In this document: positions 29,001 through 40,731 of the stretch, piece by piece
Layout of the letters: each line of letters starts with the position of its first letter
Position numbering within the stretch: the first letter of the stretch is position 1
NCBI GenBank assembly: GCA_905250115.1
Contig: CAJNOI010000107.1
Span: 226,144-290,143 of the forward strand
Source of the DNA: Adineta steineri
Lineage: Eukaryota; Rotifera; Eurotatoria; Adinetida; Adinetidae
Direction: 5' to 3'
Length of the DNA stretch: 64,000 bases
Position numbers and translations under genes: made by a program
The notes under the pieces: model-generated
Seen by the model: the letters and a program-made list of their open reading frames with translations, nothing else
What the model was told of the DNA's origin: nothing
The model's database searches: none

Positions 29001-29134
29001 GCAAATTATTATATCATTATTTATTATATACATTAACGTGTTTGATATGCTCTTTGTTTTCTTGTTTTACTAAAGAGTATAATCATTTTAATACGAACAT
29101 ACGAACAACAAGTACAAAGCAAAAAAAAAAAGAT
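26072..29134. other. Intergenic region containing a piggyBac-like MITE
   Basis: About 3 kb of AT-rich DNA between the TM9SF4 start and the stop of the neighbouring GPCR. Apart from the 693-bp element at 26882-27574, I see no gene, RNA gene or ordered repeat. Confidence 0.5.
26882..27574. mobile_element. piggyBac-like MITE, copy 1, flanked by TTAA
   Basis: The left end is CCCTTTACCCCTAGTGG. The right end read inverted is CCCTTTATCCCCTGGAGTGG. It is bordered on both sides by TTAA (26878-26881 and 27575-27578), the piggyBac target. The length is 693 bp with no transposase. A 79-codon open frame near the right end is part of the element and has a related frame in copy 2, but it resembles no protein I know. 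Confidence 0.82.
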
Positions 29135-30406
29135 TCAGTTTGAATGAGAAAGACGTGTTAATGAAATAGGCATTAAACGCTGACTTAGATAAATGCTATT
29201 TTGACGTTCTTGTATAATTTTTTGTTCTCGTTTGTCAAAATAACGACGAAAAATTGAACAACTAAATAGACGAACAACTTCACTTCGAAATCGTTGACCA
29301 CATATAGCATAAACAAAAAAATTAACACAAAATGATGCAAAAAACCAGAGACGAGCGATATCAACAGCACTACCCATCCATGGTGGTTGTTTTGGAACAA
29401 TTAAAAAACAGAATATTAACAAATGATAAGGTAAATTGAAAACTAGAAATACAGTTGAAGCAGCTAATAACATCTTAGTTGTTTTAGCTGATGCTGTTGC
29501 TCGACATTGTGTCGAACGAATACGAATTGGTTTATTAGTATGATATAATGATGCACGTCTTGGATTTGGTATAAGTGATACTGAACGATTTTGTAGACCT
29601 TTATATCGTTGCATTGGTCGAACACATAATAATGAACGATTTTGTTGTTGTTGTTGTAAAAGACGATAAACTTCTTGATTAACACTATTTTTACTAATAC
29701 TGACATTATTTATTTGTGTTGTTGGAGCACTTTCTGTAACTGATTGACCAGATGAATTTGTTGATGATTTTGCTGATGGTGTAGCTATTGAAAGTTTTTG
29801 TTTATATGTTAATTTTGTTTGAAGTTTATATACAATAGCTAAATTCATACATGTAATCAATGAAAATGGTATAATAAATGTAAATAATGTATCCAGAATA
29901 ATAAATGGAAATAATAATTTTTTAGTTTCATCTTCTTTACAAGTAACAGTATTCGTTGTATTTGAATGAGCTGTTGTTGTTATTACAGGAAATGATAATG
30001 AATAAAATAAACATGCAAATATTAATAATGCTAATGCTAAAACACGATTTGTACGTTGTTTTAGAAATGTTGTTGCTTTTATTGGAAATAAAACAGCTAT
30101 AAGACGATGACTTGTATAAGCCAATGTAAAATTTGATGATAAAAATGATGCTATATGACTTAAATAAATTGTTGACATACAAACAGGTGTAGTCATAACT
30201 GGCACTTGTAATTGATCCAGTAAAGCAACAATAAGTATAAGTATAAATACAAGATCAGTAACAGCAAGACAAGTAAGAAAAAACGATGAACGTAATGAAC
30301 GTAAACGTCGTTGAGAAAAAACAATAATTGTTGTTGTATTACCAATAAGACCAAGCAATGCAATTGTAAAATTATAGACAAGTTGAAGTTTGGATGGCGA
30401 TTCCAT
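29135..30406 (-). CDS. Rhodopsin-family GPCR, neuropeptide-receptor-like, divergent DRY and NPxxY
   Basis: 423 residues in one exon. The seven helices are readable: VYNFTIALLGLIGNTTTIIV (TM1 with GN), FLTCLAVTDLVFILILIVAL (TM2 with LAxxD), the TM3 region ending TLAYTSHRLIAVLFP, TM4 RVLALALLIFACLFYSLSFP, TM5 LDTLFTFIIPFSLITCMNLA, TM6 TVFLVFNLPYHLLIFCFLI and TM7 LWFFASFCVNFFVYAICGQR. The E/D-R-Y motif is SHRL and NPxxY is NFFVY, so both activation motifs are altered. Loop 3 is long and Ser/Gln-rich. The frame stays open upstream to a splice acceptor at 30531, giving an N-terminal tail with NAS, NDS and NIS glycosylation sites; the true start may lie in an upstream exon. It resembles FMRFamide/TRH-type orphan receptors; the ligand is unknown. 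Confidence 0.85.
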   Translation of the reverse strand: MESPSKLQLVYNFTIALLGLIGNTTTIIVFSQRRLRSLRSSFFLTCLAVTDLVFILILIVALLDQLQVPVMTTPVCMSTIYLSHIASFLSSNFTLAYTSHRLIAVLFPIKATTFLKQRTNRVLALALLIFACLFYSLSFPVITTTAHSNTTNTVTCKEDETKKLLFPFIILDTLFTFIIPFSLITCMNLAIVYKLQTKLTYKQKLSIATPSAKSSTNSSGQSVTESAPTTQINNVSISKNSVNQEVYRLLQQQQQNRSLLCVRPMQRYKGLQNRSVSLIPNPRRASLYHTNKPIRIRSTQCRATASAKTTKMLLAASTVFLVFNLPYHLLIFCFLIVPKQPPWMGSAVDIARLWFFASFCVNFFVYAICGQRFRSEVVRLFSCSIFRRYFDKREQKIIQERQNSIYLSQRLMPISLTRLSHSN

Positions 30407-33400
30407 ACTTATATTCCCGATACGAGGACTAAATGATGATAATGATGGTGGAGCAGATAAAGTAACAGGCGAGAGAATTGCTGTTAGAGAGAAAAGAGAA
30501 TCGTTTGATGCATTGAACGCATCGAATAAACTAGAATAAAAAAGAAAAGAGAACCTTATTTTTTTTCATCTATTGAAGAGAAATTATATTTTCAGTATTT
30601 TAATTCTTCTCATATTATCAAACTAATTAAAAATCAAATACTATTAGTAAATATAAGAAAAAAACATCTCTTTATTAAGTAGGTCGTCACGTTGAATACC
30701 TTGGAAAGAAAAAAAAACTAGTGTAAATTTGTCCTTACTTAAATTAATTTAACAAAAAGCAAGAATAATAACCACATCCATTTTCATAGGTTTTCATTTA
30801 CTAAAAAGAAAATCCGTCATTTTTCTATTTGATATGTCATACTAATTATCATGGAAGATAGAATATTCATCTATATTACTGAAACTCATCGAGTTCGCAT
30901 GTTGCGCATATCAAATAAAAAAAATCTCCTTTATCATTCATAGAAAAAAAAACAACTATTCTTTGTTTTAAAATATATTGCGTGTATTCGAACGAGTATT
31001 ACTAATAGAATGTTCTTTTTTTTTAAGGTATTTTTAACAAAGACAGAATACATGACATACGACTGTAGGAAAATGATTACATCAGCAGAGAAAAAGAAAG
31101 TGTTACCGTGATCCATTAGATTAGTAAAACATGTTATTTATGGTCTTATTAATAAATAACTCTCATGTTACCACGTCTTAGATTTATATTTTGAAAGACA
31201 TGACTTTGTTTTCTTTTTTTCATAAATATAACAAACCAATTTATAATATATAAATATCTTTTGTTTTTAGTTTATAAACAAAATCAACGTAATAATCTCT
31301 TCTAATAACAGTAAAAGGACTTCTGCGTGATAAATGAGTCTTCTTTTGTGTGCGATGCTTATGTCATATATGAGTTTGTGTTTATAAGATTAATGCCGAC
31401 TAAAGAAAGCATTTTATCATTAAAAAAATAAAAATGAAGTTAATAGATAATAATTAGAGAAGCTATACCGTTAACATCACCGCAATTCTGTATATGTATA
31501 TATAAATGTAAAAAAAAGGTTATTACCGGTGACTATTTGTAATCATTCTTTTGTCCATTCTGATTATTAGGTTTTTTGACGATTGATTAATCGTTTTGAT
31601 CTGTATATCGTATTAATCTTATATTATTTTGTGGTTGTACACGAATGGATAAAAAACGTCTCTAATTACGCATGCAGCCTGATCATTTGTTCTCTTCTCT
31701 CTTTTTCTTTTTTGTTCTCTTTTTTTTCGGTGCTGATAGATGACTACAATACATTGACTTATAAAATGAATAAACTATGCATAATAACAGATATATGATA
31801 ATATAAATAGAATGAAGGTTAAAAAGTCATAGTCTCAAGACCGTTTACAGTTAATGATCAATTTATGACAGCCTTAATAGAGATAAACTAATGAGCAATA
31901 ATTATAAAGTTAACCTTCGAATTATATAATACTGATTATATTTCACACATAAGATTTTTTCACATATTACTTACACAATTATGTTTGTTCGTGAAAAAAA
32001 ATATTTTCCTATAGATTATTTTTTTTTTAAATCTCAGATTAATAAAGATTAAATTTCCATATAGAGCATTCTTATTAAAAAAAAACACCTTCAGAACTAA
32101 TAAATCATTAACATCTTATTGATATAAACAGATCTTCTTTTTTTTTTACTTCAACTAACTAAAAAGTCAAATCAAATATAATTCAACATATTTAACCTCT
32201 ATCTTATGCATCTGATGCAATACGTCATCCTATTTTGATCTAAATTGCTAATGTTTTTTTTTGTAAGTGATAGATCTTAATGTTATGCACGTAGTGAGCT
32301 TACATCCGTCGACGCCTCGGATTGTTTTTGTTGAATAAATAAACAAGAACAAAAAAACAATCAATATTCGTAGTCAAACTTTTATTACCGTGATACAATC
32401 ATATCCGTTTTCGTCTATTCGATTGCAAATAATGTTTTACTCAAATACTGCCAAGTATATTATTTTACAAAAGACTGATCTCTACATATTCTCTGCTTTT
32501 GACGAAATCCAGAGAACAATTTATATTAACATATTTTAGAATAGACTAGAACAAAAAAAAAATTTTTACCATTCGACAAAAAAAATCTCATGCTGTGAAA
32601 TAATGAGAGATATTTTAATACGTTATCACTAAAGTATATATATGTTGATAAGCGAAACACTCACGTATCAATATTTCCGCTCCATCAAATGTTTGACAAA
32701 CCATATGTATAGAATCGTTTTGTTGTGAATCAATAACTAATGAATCAACAGAGTAGAAATGATCGGTTGCTGCGTCTGAAAGGCGTAGAAAAATAGAAAC
32801 ATAAGAAAACACTCATTCTTCATTGAAAAAAAAAGAAAGATCGAAATAATTCTGTAAACTGAAAGAATATATTTTAGATGCGAAGAAACAAAATTAGAAA
32901 TGATGTATTGAATATGTCAATACTTGCATTTACAATCATTCATACATGATATAGTTGTCTAGTCTGATTAATATCAAGTCTTTTCTTGATTAAGAAATTA
33001 AGTATATTCAAGTGCAAATACCGAAGAAAAAAAAATCGATCAAAATAGTTTTATTTATCGGAAAAAAAAGATTATTAAACATTAGAAATGAATATTCAAC
33101 GTAAAAATTCTGTAAGAAAAAAAAATAAGTAGCTCATATGTCATTTTGCTCTTCTCCTTCCCGGATTGATATATATATATGTTTTTATGACTATAAGAAA
33201 AAAATGCAATATGAACCTCATGAAAACAAAAGATCAGAAAATAAATATGAGACGATTCCGGTCTTTTTTCTATCTTGATATATAGAAGATTTCCTTTCTT
33301 TTTGTATTTGTTGAACATACGTAAAGTTCGTTGTCTAATTACAGTTGTCATAATAATACAAACAAAACGCCTACATTAAAAAAAGATCAAATGATATTTG

Positions 33401-33986
33401 ATGAACTCGTTAATTAAAACACATTTTCCATAATAGATAAACAATAGATTGTTTATAGAACTATTCGCAACAGATTGATATTATCTAACGAGAAATTTTA
33501 TGCTCTCAAGTGAAAATATGCGTAACAGATTAATCACATATTTCTGATTTGTAAGTTATGATTGGAAAAAAAAATGTACGATATAGATATTGTTATCCCG
33601 ATAATATTCACACGAAATGTATGTCCTACTGTGCAATCAATCAATCAATCAAAAACACTCCACCTCTTTTCTTGTTTCATGTTGACTAGGCATTTGACAG
33701 TTTCCAACTGTGCAATATTGAATATTTGAATAAAACATGAATATAAATGATTGTATGTGAATTTAATCTTTCGTTTTTATTTTTCTTCATTCTTTTTTTC
33801 TTTCCAAAAGAAATATATTTTTTCTATTGATGATTATCGTACTCGATGAAGTTGACATATTAATTAGTTCAATGCACGAGTCTCCCGTTGTTTTAATATA
33901 CTCGCTTTCCAACTGTTACTTCTTTTATGACCTACACAATCAACTGATGGCAATACCTTCAAGTCATTTTTTAAATATATCATAAA
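30407..33986. other. Intergenic/5' region of the GPCR, with one possible orphan exon
   Basis: 3.6 kb of AT-rich DNA. At 32680-32777 (minus) there is an open segment with a pyrimidine-rich CAG acceptor and a GTGAGT donor, possibly a 5' exon of the GPCR. However, its phase does not join productively to the acceptor at 30531. Nothing else was recognised. Confidence 0.45.
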
Positions 33987-34364
33987 ATGGATAGAATGAA
34001 AGCACAGCAACAAACATCAACAAATAAAAAACGTCCATCAACATTTGCTGTTAAACGAACAACAACATCAACAATAGTTCAAGTTGAAAAAACACGTCGT
34101 GTTGCAGCTAATGCACGTGAACGTCGCCGTATGAATGGTCTTAATACAGCATTTGATCGTCTTCGAACTGTTTTACCATCATCAATGTTTCAACAACAAA
34201 GACGTTTTTCAAAATATGAAACATTACAAATGGCTCAAAGTTATATTGCTGCACTTCAATCAATTTTACAACTAAATACATCATCATCAGATAATGATCA
34301 AAGTCTTACAAATGTAAGTAATACAACAGATGACGATATGGATAATCAAACTCATGACTATTAA
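33987..34364 (+). CDS. Atonal-family bHLH transcription factor
   Basis: Single-exon gene of 125 residues, as usual for atonal genes. A basic N-terminus leads into the bHLH domain at residues 37-93. The basic region [20 protein letters not shown] is diagnostic of the Atonal/ARP group (NxRERxRM and [10 protein letters not shown]). It is followed by loop [16 protein letters not shown] and helix 2 [15 protein letters not shown], close to the [13 protein letters not shown] of ATOH proteins. The tail is acidic and Ser/Thr/Asn-rich. Expected role: proneural transcription factor acting as a heterodimer with an E protein on E-boxes. ATOH1, ATOH7 and neurogenin-type orthology cannot be resolved by eye. 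Confidence 0.92.
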   Translation: MDRMKAQQQTSTNKKRPSTFAVKRTTTSTIVQVEKTRRVAANARERRRMNGLNTAFDRLRTVLPSSMFQQQRRFSKYETLQMAQSYIAALQSILQLNTSSSDNDQSLTNVSNTTDDDMDNQTHDY

Positions 34365-34668
34365 GATAAAATGAACTATTTAATTAATTTGTATTGTAAT
34401 CATAATCATTGTATTTTATCAAAAAAAAAGAAAGAAAAAGGTTATGAATTGACAAAAAAAAAATAAAGAGAGAGAAAGAGCAATAAAGCAAAAGTAATGA
34501 AGCACAAAACCTGACACATACACATAAGAAAGGCGTAATAAAAGAAAAAGCCAAGGCTAAAGCATAGAAAAAGAAAAAAAGACAATACGATTAGATATTG
34601 ATAATTTAATCTAAACGAGTAGTATGATGTCGTTAATGTGATTGCATAATGTTTGGTAATGTATTATT
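34365..34668. other. 3' flank of the bHLH gene up to the gap
   Basis: A/G-rich low-complexity sequence (AAAGAAAG and GAGAGAAAGAG tracts). No gene seen. It ends at the assembly gap. Confidence 0.5.
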
Positions 34669-34768
34669 NNNNNNNNNNNNNNNNNNNNNNNNNNNNNNNN
34701 NNNNNNNNNNNNNNNNNNNNNNNNNNNNNNNNNNNNNNNNNNNNNNNNNNNNNNNNNNNNNNNNNNNN
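34669..34768. other. Assembly gap (100 N)
   Basis: Exactly 100 N, a gap of unknown size. It separates the bHLH gene from the first exon of a calpain gene transcribed toward the gap. Confidence 0.99.
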
Positions 34769-34962
34769 TTTTTTTTTTGGATTTTTAAAAATATTATTTA
34801 TACCGTTGGTCTAAACCATTTAACATCATTTAAACGTTTTCCAGAATGATATATTGATTTATTATTTGCTGGAAATTCTGGATCAACAAATAAATTATTT
34901 GAATCATGTTTATCTTTAAGTGTTTCATAAACTTGATTTTTATATGGTTTAATATCACACAT
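34769..34962 (-). CDS. Calpain-type cysteine protease, first coding exon only
   Basis: One exon, 34962-34804, followed by a GT donor (GTATAA); everything downstream is lost in the gap at 34669-34768. The translation starts MCDIKPYKNQVYETLKDK, then NNLFVDPEFPANNKSIYHSG and KRLNDVKWFRPT. The pattern F-x-DPEFP-A-N-x-x-S-(I/L), then about 12 residues, then W-x-RP is the conserved entry to the calpain catalytic domain (PC1), just before the Cys-containing block. The catalytic residues themselves are not in the window. Subfamily cannot be assigned. Confidence 0.8.
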
Positions 34963-36750
34963 ACTTTCGCCTATTTTCGTTCGATATTAGTTTTTCTTCT
35001 AGGCTCGTATGCGTGAAATCTATGATTCATCTGGTTCATGATTGGCTCGTTAGCGTGTTATTATACGATAGTGTCTCTGTCAATCATCATCATTAGAATT
35101 TACTTCGTGCGATTAATGAAGCAAGTAGATTAGAAAAGAGGTCGACTGTAAACAATCATTTTTTTACATCTTAATTATTATGAATAAAATTAAAGCATCG
35201 ACTGGAAAATTTCATTATATAACATTATTCTTCTAAGTTTGTATTTAAAAGAAAAACGAAATACATCTGAAAAATAGTTTTAGTTAATAAATTACAAACA
35301 ATATTTTCGCACATTCCAAAAAAATTCTTCTGAAATATACATGAGTAATTGAATACTTTAATGATATGATTCGGTAAGATAAATTCTCTCTATAATCAGC
35401 AACAAGATTTCAATGTAGATACTCTTAATAATATGGTTTATCTCATCAATTAATAAACGAAATTTAATTTTCTTTTATTTCAATAATTGTTGAGTGAGTG
35501 TCAATTCTAAGGAAGAAAAATTAGATCCTATGATCGATGAGTCGCTTGGTAAATCCTATATATATGCATACAATAAAAAGGAATTGACTATATATGATTG
35601 TTTGTGATCTTTACAAAAAAATTTGGAATATCGAAAATATTAGTTTATGACCCGTTAAAAGATTGTATATACTTTTAAACATGAGAATACTAATACGGAA
35701 TAAAATAATATCATAATTACTGAGAATAACGAGAAGGATATAGTTCTAATGATTTCAAAATAATAAATGCGCATCAAATTACTTTCATATCTCGACTAGA
35801 ATCTGTCAGATTATAAATTTTTCAATACAAACTTAAAATTCCAACGGTATTCTTAATTCAATAAATATTATTTGCTTTATATCAACTGAATAATCGTTTT
35901 CGAAAATAAAAAAATTTTTTTTTGCTCGCTTATTTTTATCTTAATTACACATCTCTTAATGATAATTAATTTATAAATACCTTTAACTTTGAATTACCAT
36001 ATTAATTGCTAAGCAAGAAAATTTTTAGACTTAGATTCAATTCGATAAACTCTAATTTAATCACTGAAGTTTATCTTTTTAAATAATTATATCATAGTAA
36101 AATCTAACATCTCTTTCATGATTCTGTTGAGAAACTCTTTGTATATTATTACTCCATCTATACATCTCTCAAATGCTTGGATTAGTAATATTTACTAGTT
36201 GTGTAAGACGAGTCGCCACAATCTGCTGCCATTGGTTCTGATACCAGTAGCGCTATCACTCATAAATTCCTCATAAAAGATTGGTTCTTCTCATATTTAT
36301 TTTTCAAGGCCATTTTTTTTCTCTTACGCCATATTTATATCGTTTTCTATCGAATTTTTTTTTATTGTTGCACATTACTGCCATAGATAAATGTTTATTT
36401 CATTCTGTTTTTTTTTGCTCTTTACACATCTATCAAAGAACCCATATATTATACCTTGTATTTCGTCAATTTTTGTTTTATTCGTTCTCTCTTTTTTTTT
36501 CTCTAATAAAAGAGAAAGAAGGATATCTTTGGTGCTCGTTTTTTTCTTTTTACACCGATTTATGGTCAATATATTTTATACGATTCTTTTTCTTTTGCGT
36601 TCGTTCGTTCGGTTTCATTGTGAGAAGCATCAGCTTAAATAAAAAGTTTTTTGTTTTTTTCTTATTATTATGTTCTATGACCTTACCTTGGTTGATTCTT
36701 CATCTTTTAGATAGGAACTTTTTTTTTGTTGGACAAAGGAAAAAAAAATA
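34963..36750. other. Intergenic region between calpain and a small membrane-protein gene
   Basis: 1.8 kb of AT-rich sequence. The last 450 bp (36290-36750) are T-rich and likely form the 5' UTR/promoter of the plus-strand gene. Open frames there have biased Phe/Leu/Ser/Tyr composition on both strands and are not genes. Confidence 0.5.
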
Positions 36751-37176
36751 ATGAACTCGTTCATCGTCACTTTAGCTGGTCTCTCTTTGGTCTACTTAGC
36801 AGTTATTACAACTGGTTAGTATTAAATTCTCTTTTTTTTTCGAAATTTATTTATATTAAATTTTCTAGTCTATGCTAATGAAATCGGTGGTCTCGATGTA
36901 TCAAAAGATCAATTAATTGCATTAACACGTGATCATTTTGGTCGTTCTGATCCTGATGCATTACTTAACGGTTTCTTTCCCGTTTGGGCTGCAATTCAAT
37001 TTTCAATTGCTTGTAAGTTATTCAAGATAAAAAAAATTAAATCAAGGATAACCTTTGAAATCTTCATTTTTTTTATATATTTAGGTTTCTTCTTCGTCAT
37101 TGCTGTACTCAGTCTTGTCTGTTACATATTAGGTTGTAGAACACCACCAGGAGAACGAGCCAAACAAATCAATTAA
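36751..37176 (+). CDS. Small membrane protein of unknown family with two hydrophobic segments
   Basis: Three exons, 36751-36814, 36869-37012 and 37085-37176, 99 residues, joined in phase 1 at both junctions. Residues 4-23 (FIVTLAGLSLVYLAVITTVY) form a signal peptide or first TM segment. Residues about 25-57 are polar (ANEIGGLDVSKDQLIALTRD). Residues 60-86 (VWAAIQFSIACFFFVIAVLS) form a clear TM segment, and the tail is short and basic (CRTPPGERAKQIN). I do not recognise the family. The gene has clean splice sites and a normal TAA stop, and a T-rich leader precedes it. Confidence 0.8.
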
Positions 37177-39054
37177 ACGAATGCATAATAATAATTATAT
37201 TTTCCTTTGTCTCTCTCTAAGCTTTTTTTTCTCCTTTTATCCTAATTTTAAATCGTCATCCTTGTGTATTCCGAACAGTTTTTAATCAATCCCATAAATT
37301 AATCAATGTCATAGTTTTTCTTTTTTTGTGTCTTTGTTTAGCTAAACAAAATAGTTCGTATTTGTATTGTGCATTGTTTTTCTTTTTATTTTACAAGTAT
37401 TTTAGTTAAAATAAAAATTTTCAATATTAACATATTTTGAAAAAAAAAATCATTATCAATTTTATATAACGATATTGCTATATGACATGTGATAAATCAT
37501 AGTGAATAGGAGTATGTTGTGCACAATATAATTAAATAATTGAAAAATATTCTGCGTAACAGACCGTTAGAAGTATGATCTTTGCGTTGAACTTTCATGT
37601 CTATTAACAATTATGTTTATTACAGAATATGTTTTCCTTAAACTTTCATATAGTTCAGTAACTAACCTATATTTTAACAATAATCGTGAATACGGTTGAT
37701 AGATTTGTTGGTCAAGGCAACTTTTGAGGCCAAATTCAATACTGAGTTATATTTTTACAATGCTGGAAAAATTAAATTCATATGCTATTATCAAAGGAGA
37801 ACAAACTGATTTCAAGTGACTTCTACTGCTTTCAAGTGATTTCGATTGGTGAAATCAGTTTGTTCTCCTTCGGCTATTATGATAAAACAACAAAATTTTA
37901 CACAAAAGTCACTAAAATCTTTAGTTTAGATTAAAAGAAAAAAATCGTTGCGTTCTTTTTTCGAGTGAAAACTTATAGTATTTATTAAAATTAAAATGTT
38001 TGAATTTACTATGTGTTTTTACTATTTCTACTATTTATAGGCGACAGAATTCTTAGCTGTTTAAAACGATCTAAATCTTCTTTGACTTGAAAGTTTCAAT
38101 ATTCTAAGTCAAAAAACCGTGGTTCCTGAAATCTTGTATCAAGACATACCACGTTTTTCTTAAAATATCTTACGTGCATTGTATTTTCCCAGTAACAATT
38201 TTAAGTGAGATTTTGAAAAAATATTAATATTAGTAGAATATTATGGTGCCATTGTACTGCAGAAGAATCTTATAACAGTTCTTATATTACGAACAAGTGC
38301 AAGAAATCAAGAACCACGATTTTTTGTATGATCCTTGTCTGACTTCATCCGATAATATATGATCAGAGATACGACTCTTGCTATCTGATAACTCGACCTG
38401 GGTACTTGAGAAGAAACTAAATTTTACAATGAATCTCTATTACTATTAAACAGCATTATAGAAAAAAGAGTGTACGAATCAAATTCAATGATTTCTTAAA
38501 GAGATATCAGAGTATCTGCTAATATCGTATCGTTCAATCAATTTGAAGATTATGCCTACGGTTATTTTATATTTAAATTGCTATTGAGACATATTGTACT
38601 TGTTTATATAACATCTCATGACCTTCATAGAGTACCTGTTATGTGCCTCAGGTATGATAATCATCTTGTTTTATCCTATCCAACAAGTTAATAGAGTATT
38701 TCTATACTTATAAAATCAGAAGAAAGCCATGCTAATAATACTTTGAAGTGTTTCCTAAGAAAACTCTAAGTATTTCAAAAGTTCATTATTATCATCTCAT
38801 ACATCATATGAAATTCTTTCCAAGTTTTCTTTAGTCAACATTATTTTATCACCTATACTAAAGGTTAATTAGGATATTTGTTGTATTCATTTTAGGATAA
38901 TTATAATCATCTTTATATATACATGCAAAAATATAGTATTCCACATTTATTTAAATATAAATACAATAATTATATAACAAAATAATTTTTCATCGGTTGT
39001 AAATCTTTTAAAAATCTTTTAATTAACAATGGCAAAAAGTGAAAGTCTAACTGT
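37177..39054. other. Intergenic region with a small hAT-like hairpin MITE
   Basis: 1.9 kb between convergent genes (small membrane protein, plus; aminergic GPCR, minus). Besides the 81-bp element at 37792-37872, I see only AT-rich sequence. Confidence 0.5.
37792..37872. mobile_element. 81-bp hAT-like hairpin MITE with perfect 8-bp target duplication
   Basis: The left arm is CAAAGGAGAACAAACTGATT and the right arm, inverted, is CGAAGGAGAACAAACTGATT. The arms are about 23 bp with one mismatch around a 35-bp loop. The direct repeat GCTATTAT flanks it exactly (37784-37791 and 37873-37880). Confidence 0.88.
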
Positions 39055-40731
39055 TTATTTACTACGATGCATATCAGCAATCAATGAAGCTAATCGTCTT
39101 TGTCGTCTTGCAAATCTTATAAAAAGTTTTCTATATGCTTCACGAAAACGTGGTTGAATAAATGGATAAAGTATTGGATTAACGGTTGAATTAAGCCATA
39201 AAAGCCAAAATGCAGCTGAATAGACTTGTCCATTTGTATCAGTTAAAATTTCAACTGAAAATATTCGTCCAACAACTACAACGAATACATATGGTAATAA
39301 AAATATCATAAATACAAGTACTAAAGTAAAAAGTGATGTAGCTGCACGTTTATCACGTCTTAAACGACGAACAGTACGTTGTTCACCAGTTCCATTTGTA
39401 GTATTAGTCGTTTTTGCCATGTGCAATGCAGATAAAGGTGATGCAAGTGAATGATGACGCCATACTAATATAGGATTATTCATCGATTTTCGTTTTACTG
39501 TAGGCATACAGAATGCTTGAGTTGATAATGATGTACGATGATCGACTGATAATGTATCCATTTGAATTGATGATGGAATAAATGCTTGTTTAAAACGTGA
39601 ATATAGATTTATTGATTGTCTTGCTTCTGAATTATTTAATGGCGTTGATTGAAATTCAACTGAACCATCTTCATCTGGTATTTCATCAAGTTCTTTAACA
39701 GGTAATAATGCTTTTTCGGAATGATTTGTAGAACGATGCTAGAAAAATACAAATTTTTAATTCAATGAAAGATATTTGGTTGTAGATTAAATTTACCTCT
39801 GAATCTATTTTATTTATTAAATGACAGTTGGCCTCGTCAACAACTGTCACTGTGTGTACATTATCATCAATATTTTGTGGGTAGCGGTGCAACTGCTGCT
39901 GCTGTTGTTGTTGTTCTTGATCTTCTTCTTCAATTATTTGTCGATATTGTTCTTTTAATGAATTACTCTTTCGTTGTTGTTTATTTTGTGGTACTCGAAA
40001 ACTAACAAAACCAGAAAAACGATGTGATCGTTTATATAAATTAACTACGATTAAAACATTGAGTACAATAATAACAACTAATGGCCATGCAAAAAAATTT
40101 ATTTGAGACATTATTAAATATAATGTATGTGTATGATAGGCACCTATACATTCAAATTTTGTTTCTGTTGTTCTATTATCAATAGAATTTAATAATTTAA
40201 TGTTTTCATTTGATTCAAGTAACCATATACCAGGTGCAAAATTAAGAACTGGAATGAGCCATATAAGTACAGAAAATATTCTTATACGAGTTTTTGTTGT
40301 ATGACGTCGATAATGTACGCTATGATTAATACTCCAATAACGTTCTATAGTTATAGCAACAATTGATAATACACTCGCCATTGTTACAACATCATCAATA
40401 GTAATCCATATTTTACAAAAAAGTTCTCCAAATGGCCAAGAATGTTTTATTTGAGCATATCTTTTTTTTTTAAATAAATAAAAAATTGAATTAATTTTTA
40501 TCGATTAATTTTTTTATAGGAAACTTACGAATGAAATGGCATACCAATAAGTCCAACAAGAAGATCAGCAATAGCCATAGATAATATAAAATTATTTGAT
40601 GGTGTTAATAGATGTGGATCATTACAAAATGCAAATAGAACAACAAGATTACCCCCGACTGTTAACAGTATAATTAAAATAATACCAAAACAGACAGATA
40701 TAAATTCTGTTGTATGCCAAGGAAATGACAT
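39055..40731 (-). CDS. Aminergic-type rhodopsin-family GPCR (muscarinic/histamine H3-like)
   Basis: Three exons, 40731-40529, 40460-39797, 39738-39055, about 516 residues. TM1 FGIILIILLTVGGNLVVLFA, TM2 NNFILSMAIADLLVGLIGMP, TM3 WITIDDVVTMASVLSIVAIT followed by the ERY motif, TM4 IRIFSVLIWLIPVLNFAPGI, TM5 FFAWPLVVIIVLNVLIVVNL, TM6 FTLVLVFMIFLLPYVFVVVV, TM7 SAAFWLLWLNSTVNPILYPF with intact NPxxY. Counting back from ERY, an Asp lies at position 3.32, the amine-binding acid. FWLLWxNSxVNPxLYP in TM7 is typical of histamine H3/H4 and muscarinic relatives. Loop 3 is about 190 residues with a Gln run. Both introns are short. Predicted ligand class: biogenic amine or acetylcholine (inference). Confidence 0.9.

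Noticed and set aside
36281-36751. 156-codon frame in the T-rich leader
   Set aside because: Phe/Leu/Ser-dominated translation from a T-rich 5' region, with an equally long frame on the opposite strand. No domain and no splice-supported extension.
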